The position numbers were made by a program, and so were the translations under genes. From Flavobacterium aquiphilum (GTDB lineage: Bacteria; Bacteroidota; Bacteroidia; Flavobacteriales; Flavobacteriaceae), in the NCBI RefSeq assembly GCF_027111335.1, contig NZ_CP114288.1:806001-870000 (forward strand): a stretch of DNA of 64,000 nucleotides. The letters run 5' to 3'. The notes under the pieces are model-generated. The model did not search any database. It was not told the DNA's origin and saw only the letters and a program-made list of their open reading frames with translations. Shown one piece after another: positions 28,569 to 37,315 of this stretch (within the stretch, counting starts at the first letter, position 1; the number at the start of each line of letters is the position of its first letter).

Positions 28569-31142
28569 ATGAAAAAAATCTATTGCTGTATTGTTTTTTT
28601 TATGATGATGGTTGGTTATGGCCAATCAAAATTTAAAGAAGGTTTTGTGCTGGATAACGGCGTTTCTGAGCAGTTGGCCCATTTTCGAAAACAGCAAATT
28701 TCTAATGTATCCTATGATCTTTCGTTTGAAATTCCACAGCAAAAGCAAAGTGAAATTAATTCAAATTTGGTTTTGACACTTGTTTTGTCCGATTTGAGCC
28801 GGCCTTTGTATTTGGATTTTAAGGAGCAATTTCAAAAGATAAAATCGGTTCAAGTAAACGGAAAAATTACGGCAATTGTTCAGGAAAAAGGTCATATCGT
28901 TATTGCCGCAAAAGATTTGGTCATGGGGAAAAACACAGTTGCCATTTCTTTTATTGCAGGTGATTTGTCCTTAAACCGTAATGACGATTATCTATATACA
29001 TTATTGGTTCCGGATCGGGCGAGCACAATGTTTCCGTGTTTGGATCAACCGGATATTAAGGCCGTTTATAAGTTGAGTCTTAATGTTCCAAAAGATTGGT
29101 CGGTTTTGGCTGGAGCCAAAGTAAAAGATAAAGTTGACAGAGGTGACTTTGTGGTTTATACTTTTGGAGAAACTGACAAAATGAGTACCTATTTGTTTTC
29201 ATTTGTGGCAGGAGAATTTAAAAGTGTTGCCAATAAACCTGGTAATATGGAGATGACGATGTTGTTTCGGGAAAATGATGTGGATAAGATAAAATTCAGT
29301 ATTGACACTATTTTTAAGTTGCATGATCAATCATTGGATTTTTTGAAAAAATATACCAATTATCCATTTCCTTTTCAAAAGCTGGACTTCGCTGCAATTC
29401 CTGGATTTCAGTATGGCGGAATGGAGCATGTTGGGGCAATTCAGTATAAGGAATCAACCTTGTTTTTGGATAATACCGCAACAGACAGTGATAAAATGGA
29501 TCGGGCAAAACTGATTGGACACGAAACTTCACACATGTGGTTTGGCGATTTGGTTACAATGAAATGGTTTGACGATGTTTGGATGAAAGAGGTATTTGCC
29601 AATTTTATGGCCGATAAAATTATGAATCCGCTGTTTCCGAAGATCAATCATAATTTACAGTTTTTAACAACACATTACCCAAGCGCGTATGCCGAAGACC
29701 GTTCGCTGGGAACACATCCGATAAAACAAAAATTGGCCAACCTAAAAGATGCCGGTTCGCTTTACGGAAACATTATCTATAACAAAGCCCCGATTATGAT
29801 GCGTCAACTGGAAGCTTCGATGGGTAAAGAAGCCTTTCGGAAAGGAATTCAGAAATATATAAAAAAATACGCCAACGATAATGCTGATTGGAATAATCTG
29901 ATTGAAATTTTGGATGTAGAAACGCCTTTGGATATGCAAAAATGGAGTGCCGTTTGGGTCAACAAATCCGGAAGGGCGATTTTTACAGACAAAATAGAAT
30001 ACGATGCTCAAAACCAAATCAAGAATTTCGAAATTCAACAGAAAGCAGAAGATAAATCTGCTAATGTTTGGCCTCAGATTTTTCAAATTGGTTTGGTTTA
30101 TGCTGATGGTATTAAGGTGGTTGATGTTAATATGTCAGGGAAAAGCATTCGCTTGAATGAGTTGGTCGGACAACCAAAACCGATTAGTGTTATTTATAAC
30201 TATAATGGCTATGGTTATGGTGTTTTTCCGTTTGATTCGAATAATATAGAATCGGTTTTAAATTTGAAAGATGAGGTTGCGAGAGCTTCGGCCTATATCA
30301 ATATTTATGAAAACACTTTAATCGGAAATATCACTCCGGTAAAAGCTTTTGGTTGTTTTGTGAAAGGAATTCAACAGGAGCAAAACGAATTGGTTTTGAA
30401 AATAATTACGAACCAAACGAGTGCGATTTTTTGGAAATTCCTCACAGCAAAACAGCAAAGTAAAGCTCAGAAAGAACTGGAAGATATTCTTTATGAACGA
30501 TTGTGTGCTGATTTGCCAAGCAATATTAAAAAGACTGTTTTTAATTTTTTCAGCGCAATTGCCTATTCTGATTTGGGTAAAGAAAAATTATATCAAATAT
30601 GGGATAAGGAAAACGTTATTAAAGGATTGAAGTTGAATGAAGAAGATTACACGAATATGGCGATGAATTTGGCTATCTTTAAACATGGAAAGGCAGATAA
30701 AATTCTGAACGAAGCAAGAATGGCGATTACAAATCCTGACAAATTAAAACGATTTGATTTTTTACTTCCGTCTTTATCCAAAGACGAAACAGTTCGAAAC
30801 GGTTTTATGAAATCGTTAAAAGAAGAAAAAAACAGGGAAAAAGAATCTTGGGTTTCGACGGCTTTGGCAAATATTCACCATCCGTTGCGTCAGGAAAGTG
30901 CCAAAAAATATATTCGTTTTTCATTGGATTTAGTTGCTGAAATTCAGCGCACAGGAGATATTTTTTTTCCGAAAGATTGGCTGAATAATACTGTTGGAAA
31001 ATATTCTTCAAAATATGCTTTTGAAGAAGTGCAGCGATTCTTAAAAGAAAACCCTAATTTTAGTCCCATTCTAAAGAGAAAGCTATTGCAGGCAACTGAT
31101 GCGTTGTATCGTGCCCAAAAAATTAAAAAAGAAACCGAATGA
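28569..31142 (+). CDS. M1-family zinc aminopeptidase
   Basis: A signal peptide (MKKIYCCIVFFMMMVGYGQ) precedes an 838-residue mature enzyme. The M1 signature is complete: the exopeptidase motif GGMEH, and the zinc ligands His318-Glu-x2-His322 and Glu341 in HETSHMWFGDLVTMKWFDD. It probably trims N-terminal residues from peptides in the periplasm. The C-terminal 400 residues are helical, as in the ERAP domain. It overlaps the next gene by 4 bp (ATGA). Confidence 0.95.
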   Translation: MKKIYCCIVFFMMMVGYGQSKFKEGFVLDNGVSEQLAHFRKQQISNVSYDLSFEIPQQKQSEINSNLVLTLVLSDLSRPLYLDFKEQFQKIKSVQVNGKITAIVQEKGHIVIAAKDLVMGKNTVAISFIAGDLSLNRNDDYLYTLLVPDRASTMFPCLDQPDIKAVYKLSLNVPKDWSVLAGAKVKDKVDRGDFVVYTFGETDKMSTYLFSFVAGEFKSVANKPGNMEMTMLFRENDVDKIKFSIDTIFKLHDQSLDFLKKYTNYPFPFQKLDFAAIPGFQYGGMEHVGAIQYKESTLFLDNTATDSDKMDRAKLIGHETSHMWFGDLVTMKWFDDVWMKEVFANFMADKIMNPLFPKINHNLQFLTTHYPSAYAEDRSLGTHPIKQKLANLKDAGSLYGNIIYNKAPIMMRQLEASMGKEAFRKGIQKYIKKYANDNADWNNLIEILDVETPLDMQKWSAVWVNKSGRAIFTDKIEYDAQNQIKNFEIQQKAEDKSANVWPQIFQIGLVYADGIKVVDVNMSGKSIRLNELVGQPKPISVIYNYNGYGYGVFPFDSNNIESVLNLKDEVARASAYINIYENTLIGNITPVKAFGCFVKGIQQEQNELVLKIITNQTSAIFWKFLTAKQQSKAQKELEDILYERLCADLPSNIKKTVFNFFSAIAYSDLGKEKLYQIWDKENVIKGLKLNEEDYTNMAMNLAIFKHGKADKILNEARMAITNPDKLKRFDFLLPSLSKDETVRNGFMKSLKEEKNREKESWVSTALANIHHPLRQESAKKYIRFSLDLVAEIQRTGDIFFPKDWLNNTVGKYSSKYAFEEVQRFLKENPNFSPILKRKLLQATDALYRAQKIKKETE

Positions 31143-32065
31143 AGATCGAATCGCAGATAGAGAAAATATCCAGTTTTCAGCACTTGGAATTGTTGGCCAA
31201 CCAAGTGGTGGAAGGTTTTATTTCGGGAATGCACAAGAGTCCGTTTCATGGGTTTTCGGCCGAATTTGCCGAGCATAAAGTGTATAATACCGGTGAAAGC
31301 ACCAAGCATATTGATTGGAAATTGTTTGCCAAAACCGATCGGTTATACACAAAATGTTTTGAGGAAGAAACCAATTTGAGATGTCATATTATTATCGACA
31401 ATTCCTCGTCAATGCATTATCCAAAGTTGAAAAGCGACCAACAATTCTATGAAAGTAAAATAGGTTTTTCGGTATTGGCTTCGGCCGTACTGATGAATTT
31501 GCTGAAAAAACAGCGCGATGCGGTGGGCTTAAGCGTGTTTTCGGACAGTTACGAGTATTATGCGTCGGAAAAGGGAAGTGATCGTCACCACAGAATGATT
31601 TTGAACAAGCTTGAGGAGCTTTTGGATAATTCCAAAGAGAAAAAACAAACAGACACAATCACTTATTTGCATCAGATAGCGGAGAAAATTCATCGACGTT
31701 CGATGATTATTTTGTTTACCGATATGTTTCAGGGAGAAAACGAAGAAGCGCTTTTTAACGCTCTGCAGCATCTGAAACACGATAAGCATAAAGTGGTTTT
31801 GTTTCATGTTATTGATAACGAAACCGAACTGAAATTTGGTTTTGACAATGCGCCGCGGAAATTTATCGATGTAGAAACAGGGGATGAGGTAGTGATTTTT
31901 GCCGATAATGTAAAGGAAGAATACGAAAAACAGGTTGGTGATTATTTCAAAAAGCTCGCAATGACCTGCGCTCAGAACAAAATAAAGTATATCCCGGTTG
32001 GTGTAGGCGAAAGTTTTGAAAAGATTTTGATTGCCTATTTAATTGAAAAACAAAAGTTTGGATAG
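31139..32065 (+). CDS. DUF58 domain protein (vWA-like)
   Basis: This 308-residue protein shows the DUF58 entry motif HGFSAEFAEHKVYNTGESTKHIDWKLFAKT in its first 65 residues, then IIIDNSSSMHYP, a MIDAS-like DxSxS motif at about residues 84-94, and IILFTDMF. These proteins usually act with a MoxR ATPase in envelope assembly or metal handling. No MoxR gene is visible here; instead it is translationally coupled to the M1 aminopeptidase. Confidence 0.88.
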   Translation: MKIESQIEKISSFQHLELLANQVVEGFISGMHKSPFHGFSAEFAEHKVYNTGESTKHIDWKLFAKTDRLYTKCFEEETNLRCHIIIDNSSSMHYPKLKSDQQFYESKIGFSVLASAVLMNLLKKQRDAVGLSVFSDSYEYYASEKGSDRHHRMILNKLEELLDNSKEKKQTDTITYLHQIAEKIHRRSMIILFTDMFQGENEEALFNALQHLKHDKHKVVLFHVIDNETELKFGFDNAPRKFIDVETGDEVVIFADNVKEEYEKQVGDYFKKLAMTCAQNKIKYIPVGVGESFEKILIAYLIEKQKFG

Positions 32066-32103
32066 TATAATTGAAATTTTTTGAAAATTCTCTAATAAAA
32101 GCC

Positions 32104-32133
32104 TTGCGTAAATAAAAATCTGTTGTATATTTG
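32104..32133 (+). promoter_or_regulatory. Promoter of tRNA-Asp copy 1
   Basis: TTG at 32104-32106 and TATATTTG at 32126-32133 are 19 bp apart, a perfect Bacteroidota consensus. Confidence 0.85.
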
Positions 32134-32151
32134 CAACCGCAATAAAGCAGA

Positions 32152-32225
32152 GGTTTGGTAGTTCAGTTGGTTAGAATACATGCCTGTCACGCATGGGGTC
32201 GCGGGTTCGAGTCCCGTCCAGACCG
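32152..32225 (+). tRNA. tRNA-Asp (anticodon GTC), copy 1
   Basis: The 74-nt gene folds as a full cloverleaf. The acceptor arms GGTTTGG and CCAGACC pair with one T-G wobble, the anticodon loop is CTGTCAC with GTC, and GGTTCGAGTCC is the T arm. The discriminator is G, as expected for Asp. CCA is not encoded. Confidence 0.97.
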
Positions 32226-32235
32226 CAATATTGGG

Positions 32236-32266
32236 AAAGCCTTTCGTAACTGAAAGGCTTTTTTTT
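32236..32266 (+). terminator. Terminator of tRNA-Asp copy 1
   Basis: AAAGCCTTTC pairs with GAAAGGCTTT around 6 nt, followed by T8. Confidence 0.9.
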
Positions 32267-32346
32267 CCCAAATACGGTATCTAAAGCTAGTTGTGTTGTT
32301 TCTCGTCCAATAGTAATGACGAGATCGGTTTGTAGTTAGACCAATG

Positions 32347-32378
32347 AAAAGCTTTTCGCCTCGGCGAATAGCTTTTTT
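32347..32378 (+). terminator. Second terminator-like hairpin
   Basis: AAAAGCTTTTCGCC and GGCGAATAGCTTTT form a stem with minor mismatches and a T-run. It lies between the tRNA copies and may have belonged to the lost unit. Confidence 0.55.
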
Positions 32379-32469
32379 GATTTTTAGGCAATTGGATTTT
32401 TTTGATTGTTGTGTTATTAAATAATTGTATAAACGAAAATCCCTAGTGTTTTAAGTACTGCGATGAACA

Positions 32470-32506
32470 GGTTTTAGAAGTTCAGTTGGTTAGAATACAT
32501 GCCTGT
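32470..32506 (+). pseudogene. Decayed tRNA-Asp copy between the two intact ones
   Basis: The stretch matches the first 37 nt of tRNA-Asp through the D arm and into the anticodon stem (AGTTCAGTTGGTTAGAATAC is identical), but the acceptor arm is altered and the anticodon loop and 3' half are gone. Upstream, the sequence also resembles the promoter region of copy 2 with its -7 box destroyed. It is a dead tandem duplicate. Confidence 0.75.
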
Positions 32507-32602
32507 TGTCTCGTTTTTTGGGACGAGACAGGTTTGATTACTGTTGGATGTTCTTAGTTTTAAAAGAGTTATGATTTTTTTGATTCTTGTGTTATAAAAT
32601 AG

Positions 32603-32632
32603 TTGCGTAAACGAAAATCTATTGTATCTTTG
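32603..32632 (+). promoter_or_regulatory. Promoter of tRNA-Asp copy 2
   Basis: TTG at 32603-32605 and TATCTTTG at 32625-32632 have the same 19-bp spacing as copy 1. Confidence 0.85.
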
Positions 32633-32649
32633 CACTCGCAATAAAACAG

Positions 32650-32723
32650 GGTTTGGTAGTTCAGTTGGTTAGAATACATGCCTGTCACGCATGGGGTCGC
32701 GGGTTCGAGTCCCGTCCAGACCG
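32650..32723 (+). tRNA. tRNA-Asp (anticodon GTC), copy 2
   Basis: It is identical in all 74 nt to copy 1, including the GTC anticodon and discriminator G. It has its own promoter and terminator. Confidence 0.97.
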
Positions 32724-32734
32724 CAATATTGTTT

Positions 32735-32766
32735 AAAGCCTTTCCTTAATCGGAGAGGCTTTTTTA
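32735..32766 (+). terminator. Terminator of tRNA-Asp copy 2
   Basis: AAAGCCTTTCC and GGAGAGGCTTT pair with one mismatch and are followed by a T-run. Confidence 0.85.
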
Positions 32767-32877
32767 TTGGTTAAATTTAACCGCCACAGATGGTGAAAAT
32801 ATATAATATTGCGTAAAAGATACATCGCGTAGTAGAGAAGAACTGCAGTGCATCTCTACAGTAAATGCAAACAATCC

Positions 32878-33378
32878 CTAAAATAACCCAATCCTATTTT
32901 CCCACACAATCCAGAAAAATAGCCCCAAATACATCACACAAACCACAAACTTCATAAATGACGAGGCCAAGAAGCCAAGAAAAGAACCGGTAGCCGCTTT
33001 CAAAGCACGTTGGTGGTCTTTGTAATCATAAATGAGTTCTCCAATAAAAGCCCCGAGAAACGGCCCAATGATAAACCCCAGCGGAATAGGGGCAATAATC
33101 CCAACAACTAATCCGATATTAGTTCCCCAAATCCCATAAGAACTTCCGCCAAATTTTTTCGCCCCTTTGGATGGGATAACATAATCCAAAATAGTAAGTG
33201 CAATCGTAATCAATAAAGAAATGCCCAAAATCCAATAATTGGCGGGAACTGCTTTGGTAAGATATAACAATACGATTCCAGCCCAACTGATGCTCGGCCC
33301 CGGCAAAACAGGCAGAAAACTCCCAAAAATGCCCACAATAACACAAACAAAACCTAAAATTAGAAGCAGGAAATCCAT
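32878..33378 (-). CDS. DUF456 membrane protein
   Basis: This 166-residue inner-membrane protein has about four hydrophobic segments and the family hallmarks LGFVCVIVGIFGSFLPVLPG near the start and Gly-rich turns GIWGTNIGLVVGIIAPIPLG and GPFLGAFIGELI. The function of DUF456 is unknown. I use the ATG at 33378, since the frame extending to 33474 encodes a non-conserved basic stretch. It diverges from the lipoprotein gene at 33489. Confidence 0.85.
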   Translation of the reverse strand: MDFLLLILGFVCVIVGIFGSFLPVLPGPSISWAGIVLLYLTKAVPANYWILGISLLITIALTILDYVIPSKGAKKFGGSSYGIWGTNIGLVVGIIAPIPLGFIIGPFLGAFIGELIYDYKDHQRALKAATGSFLGFLASSFMKFVVCVMYLGLFFWIVWENRIGLF

Positions 33379-33488
33379 AAAAATATTTTTAGTAATTTTG
33401 AAACCGAAATGCAATCTCATTTCCTTTACGAATATGGGAAAAATAATTGTATTTTTATAACATATAAGTCCCATTCAAAAAGCAAACA

Positions 33489-33965
33489 TTGAAGCAATAT
33501 TCTCTTTTTTTAGCCTTTATACTTTTCAATTCCTGTCAGTATTTTGACAAGCAGGTTCCTTCAGAAAAGGAATTGTTGCAAAAGGAATTGAAGTCCATCA
33601 ATTGGAAAGAGGTTGACGAATACCCATCGGTGGTGGATTGCGATAAAATCGAGGACAAAAAACAACGTGAACAATGCTTTTTTGAGGTTTTGACTCAGCT
33701 AATTCAGGAAAAATTGTGTAGCGATACCTTGACTATGTTGTATCCTGAGTTGGATACTATCGAGGTAAAAGTAACCGTTTTTCCTAATGCGACCATGAAA
33801 TTCGAACCTCAATTCCCCAAAGATTCGGTTAAGTATGATACTGTGAAAATAGACAGCATCCTCAAAGCCCGTTTGGTCGATTTTCCAAAAATCAATCCCG
33901 CAATCAAGCGCGGATTACCCGTAAAAACTCAATTTATTCTTCCAGTAATTTTAAAAGTGGAGTAA
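33489..33965 (+). CDS. Putative lipoprotein with TonB-C-like tail
   Basis: The N-terminus MKQYSLFLAFILFNSC has a short signal ending in a lipobox with Cys16, so the 158-residue protein is probably lipid-anchored. The last about 70 residues end AIKRGLPVKTQFILPVILKV, resembling the final strands of TonB C-terminal domains. It starts with TTG at 33489. No function is assigned; it may be a periplasmic partner in envelope transport. Confidence 0.6.
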   Translation: MKQYSLFLAFILFNSCQYFDKQVPSEKELLQKELKSINWKEVDEYPSVVDCDKIEDKKQREQCFFEVLTQLIQEKLCSDTLTMLYPELDTIEVKVTVFPNATMKFEPQFPKDSVKYDTVKIDSILKARLVDFPKINPAIKRGLPVKTQFILPVILKVE

Positions 33966-34053
33966 GTTGAGGTTTGAGATTAGAAATTAGAAAATCATTC
34001 TTTGTGTGAAATTAAAATTCAAGTCTCTCACCTCTAACTTCTCACTTCTAACT

Positions 34054-35151
34054 TTAAAACCTTCTCCCTTTCCATTCGTATTTTCCAAACAAGGAATACA
34101 AAGCCACGGCAGTGCTGAAAAACGGATACCACAAACTGCTTAAAAGTAAATAGCGAATTTTATTTTTCGTTAAAAATTTATTTGTCTGTTTTATTAGAAC
34201 AGTATCAATTCCAAACTTAATAAGGAAATACATTCCGATAAAGAAATAAGGAAACATTCCCAAGAAAGTCATCACAAAACAATAAACAAAACCGAAATTC
34301 ATCAAAAAGACAATTAGTCCTAACCTTTTCCCAAAAAGACTTTGATAAGAAGTGGTTTTGGAAGCCCAGCGCACGCGTTGGTAGAATAACGATTTCCAAT
34401 TATCGACGGGTTTTGTAGTAACGATGGTATTTTTGGATTTTAAATAAGCGACTTTTTCAGGGTATTCGGTTACGGCCTTCTGTAACAAAAAAACATCATC
34501 ACCACTCGCAATTGTATCATTCCCTTCGAATCCTTTTAGTTTTTTAAAAAATGATTTGGTATAGGCAAAATTGGCTCCATTGCACATAAATCCTTTGCTG
34601 ATTCCAAAACTGCCAATAGTTGCGCCTTGTAAACTAGCCAAATCCAATTGCTGAAAATGGTGCAAAAAAGATTTTTTACAATTATAAGTAACCGCCCCCG
34701 CAATCATTGAAACGTGGTGAAGCTGAATAAAATTATCCAAGGCCAACAACCAATTTTTATGAACCACACAATCCGAATCGGTGGTGATAACCCAATCGGT
34801 TTTTACGATTTCCATAGCCGTTGCAATGGCATCTTTCTTGGGAGAATTTGACACACGAATGTTATCAATCAAGGAAATCTTAAATCTAAAATCTAAAATC
34901 TTAAATCTAAAATCGGAAGCATCATCCACCAAAATCACTTCAAACAAATCCGTCGGATAATTTAATTTAGAAATACTTTCCAATAAAATAGGCAAATTCT
35001 CTTCTTCATTTCTGAAAGGGACAATAATGCTAAAGCTAGTTTTTGGCGTCAAGCCAATATATTCAAATTGATTTATTTTGGTAAAACCATAAATAAGCCA
35101 ACTTATAGACAGCACATAAATGATCGATATGACCAATAAAAACAAGGTCAT
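34054..35151 (-). CDS. Family 2 glycosyltransferase, membrane bound
   Basis: The GT-A domain starts SFSIIVPFRNEEENLP at about residue 40 and has the DxD-type TDSDCVV motif; C-terminal hydrophobic segments anchor it to the membrane. It probably transfers a sugar to a lipid or polysaccharide. Between VDDASD and NIRVSNSPKKDAI, residues 101-116 read DFRFKILDFRFKISLI, encoded by a 21-bp repeat that looks like intergenic DNA (see 34875-34914). The frame is still open. It overlaps the flippase-like gene by 4 bp. Confidence 0.88.
   Translation of the reverse strand: MTLFLLVISIIYVLSISWLIYGFTKINQFEYIGLTPKTSFSIIVPFRNEEENLPILLESISKLNYPTDLFEVILVDDASDFRFKILDFRFKISLIDNIRVSNSPKKDAIATAMEIVKTDWVITTDSDCVVHKNWLLALDNFIQLHHVSMIAGAVTYNCKKSFLHHFQQLDLASLQGATIGSFGISKGFMCNGANFAYTKSFFKKLKGFEGNDTIASGDDVFLLQKAVTEYPEKVAYLKSKNTIVTTKPVDNWKSLFYQRVRWASKTTSYQSLFGKRLGLIVFLMNFGFVYCFVMTFLGMFPYFFIGMYFLIKFGIDTVLIKQTNKFLTKNKIRYLLLSSLWYPFFSTAVALYSLFGKYEWKGRRF
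34875..34914. repeat. 21-bp tandem repeat inside the glycosyltransferase gene
   Basis: Two copies of an AAATCTTAAATCTAAAATCT-type unit lie in tandem. The same AATCTAAAATCT sequence style fills several intergenic spacers here (for example 3550-3590 and 16830-16860). The unit length is seven codons, so the frame survives. Confidence 0.7.
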
Positions 35152-36092
35152 AACGCTGTTTTAGGTTTGAAGTTCAACACATAATAGCTTCCCCAAATAA
35201 CAGGTAAAACCACGTTCAGGAACCACATCAATGTAGAGACAAAGACAACCACCCACTCGTTAACGCCCAATATTCCAAAGAAATATACGGCTACGCTTCC
35301 TTTTACGGCAAAATCCAAAAATTGGAAAGTAGGTAAAGCCGAAGCCAGTAAGTAAACGCTCGTTATGACTGACATCAAAATGAGGTATGGCAAATCCACA
35401 TCAAAAGCGAGAAACAAAAAATAGTATTGATGGGAGAAAACCAAATAACGTAAAATAGCCAAAAGCATATTCTTTTGATGAATCGATTTTGGGATTTCAT
35501 TAATTTTATGGATCAGTTTTTCAATGGAATAGCCTTTGATATTTACTTTTTTCGAAAAAAATAAAGCGACAGAAAGTAAAAAGCAAATTCCAAAAAGGAT
35601 AGCAATAGATTTTTGAGTGATCACATTGTATTGCGCATTGAAATAAAGCAGTCCAAAAACTCCAAAAATAACAGTTAGTATCATCTGTATTCCGTTACAG
35701 ATTAGGTTTAAAAACACTATTTTTTTGGTTTCCTTTTTGTCAAAATACAATGCTTTTCCCGCATATTCGCCCACACCGTTTGGCGTAAACAGACCCGCTG
35801 TGAGTCCTGCGAGAACTTGTTTGGTCGCTTCGCTCAAAGAAATAGGACGGAGATAAGAAACTAAATATTTCCATTTTAAAATTTCAAATAAACGGTTTAA
35901 AACACTCAGAAGCAAAATAAAACTGATTCCCGAAACCGACTGATTCTTATGAAACAGTACCAAGAATTTCTGCCAGTCCAGTTTGTCGTTGTTCGCCAGT
36001 TGATTGTAAATAAAATAAAAGGCACCGCCTACAATCAAAAGTTTGACTAGAAGTACGAGGAATTGTTTAGCTTTGTGTGGTATTGAAATCAT
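35148..36092 (-). CDS. Lysylphosphatidylglycerol-synthase-type membrane flippase domain protein
   Basis: This 314-residue inner-membrane protein has about eight hydrophobic segments and the UPF0104/LPG_synthase_TM hallmarks TAGLFTPNGVGEYAGKALYF and SALPTFQFLDFAVKGSVAVYF. Members flip or transport lipids, without the catalytic lysyltransferase domain here. It overlaps a glycosyltransferase gene by 4 bp, so the two may build and move the same glycolipid. Confidence 0.88.
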   Translation of the reverse strand: MISIPHKAKQFLVLLVKLLIVGGAFYFIYNQLANNDKLDWQKFLVLFHKNQSVSGISFILLLSVLNRLFEILKWKYLVSYLRPISLSEATKQVLAGLTAGLFTPNGVGEYAGKALYFDKKETKKIVFLNLICNGIQMILTVIFGVFGLLYFNAQYNVITQKSIAILFGICFLLSVALFFSKKVNIKGYSIEKLIHKINEIPKSIHQKNMLLAILRYLVFSHQYYFLFLAFDVDLPYLILMSVITSVYLLASALPTFQFLDFAVKGSVAVYFFGILGVNEWVVVFVSTLMWFLNVVLPVIWGSYYVLNFKPKTAL

Positions 36093-36275
36093 ACCGCAAA
36101 GTAAAGGAAAATCGTCGTGAAAATTTTATTTCGCAAAGATTCTCAAAGAAATCATAAAGGGGTGCGAATACTTTTTATTTTGTTAACGAAGTCAAACTTT
36201 ATCAATGGCTGTACCAACTTCGTGTATCTTTGTGTAATACCCCGAATGATTTAAATAACACTAACCTATAAAGAA

Positions 36276-36698
36276 ATGAGCAATAACAAAACGTGGCACG
36301 AAAAACATCATGAAGCATTAGGTTTTGGAAGCCGTTTGGCCGATTGGGTAGCAAAGGGAATGGGATCTTGGCGGTTTATTATTATTCAAACCTTTTTTGT
36401 GATGATTTGGATGGGATTGAACCTTGTTGGTTATATGTACCATTGGGATGCCTATCCGTTCATATTGCTGAATCTACTTTTCTCGACTCAGGCGGCCTAT
36501 GCCGCGCCTATCATAATGATGTCCCAAAACAGGCAAAATGAAAGAGACAGGGTTCAGGCGCAATCCGATTATCAAACGAATGTTGATGCCAAAAAGGAAA
36601 TCGAAGCTTTGGCCATTCGATTGGATAAAATTGAAGCGGAAAAGCTAGATAAAATTATTAAGATGCTCGAAGAAATGGAAAGCAATTCGGCTAAATAA
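36276..36698 (+). CDS. DUF1003 membrane protein
   Basis: This 140-residue protein has two hydrophobic helices (RFIIIQTFFVMIWMGLNLVGY and YPFILLNLLFSTQAAYAAPIIM), with the GSWRFI and SQNRQNERDR signatures of DUF1003. The C-terminal 45 residues form a charged coiled coil. The function is unknown. It lies just upstream of ruvC. Confidence 0.88.
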   Translation: MSNNKTWHEKHHEALGFGSRLADWVAKGMGSWRFIIIQTFFVMIWMGLNLVGYMYHWDAYPFILLNLLFSTQAAYAAPIIMMSQNRQNERDRVQAQSDYQTNVDAKKEIEALAIRLDKIEAEKLDKIIKMLEEMESNSAK

Positions 36699-36725
36699 AT
36701 CTTTGGCACAATTTAAAAAGACAAC

Positions 36726-37283
36726 TTGACAAAAGAACGCATTATATTAGGGATAGACCCCGGAACCACGATTATGGGTTTCGGATTGATAAAAATTGTT
36801 AACAAGAAAATGGAATTCTTGCAGCTCAACGAACTGCAGTTGTCCAAATACGACAATCATTACCAAAAACTTCGAATCATTTTTGAGCGCACAATCGAGT
36901 TAATCGAAACGCACAATCCGGACGAAATAGCGATTGAAGCACCTTTTTTTGGCAAGAACGTACAATCGATGCTGAAGCTTGGAAGGGCGCAAGGCGTGGC
37001 AATGGCTGCGGGACTTTCCAGAGATATTCCTATTACCGAATACGAACCAAAAAAAATTAAAATGGCCATCACCGGAAACGGAAACGCCAGTAAAGAACAA
37101 GTTGCCAAAATGCTTCAACAATTATTAGGCTTGAAAGAGTTGCCAAAAAATCTCGATAGTACCGATGGATTGGCGGCAGCGGTGTGTCATTTTTATAATT
37201 CGGGTAAAACGATTGGTGAAAAAAGTTATTCGGGTTGGGATGCTTTTGTGAAACAAAATGAAGAGCGTGTTTCTAAAAAGTAG
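36726..37283 (+). CDS. ruvC: Holliday junction endonuclease RuvC
   Basis: RuvC cuts Holliday junctions made by RuvAB during recombinational repair. The 185-residue protein starts with TTG at 36726 and has the first catalytic acid in GIDPGTTIMGFG, then EAPFFGKNVQSMLKLGRAQGV and STDGLAAAVCH with later catalytic acidic residues. In related genomes it lies next to hemW; here an extra gene is inserted between them. Confidence 0.95.
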   Translation: MTKERIILGIDPGTTIMGFGLIKIVNKKMEFLQLNELQLSKYDNHYQKLRIIFERTIELIETHNPDEIAIEAPFFGKNVQSMLKLGRAQGVAMAAGLSRDIPITEYEPKKIKMAITGNGNASKEQVAKMLQQLLGLKELPKNLDSTDGLAAAVCHFYNSGKTIGEKSYSGWDAFVKQNEERVSKK

Positions 37284-37315
37284 TGCCTAGTTTTATTAAT
37301 CAGTTAAAAATAATT

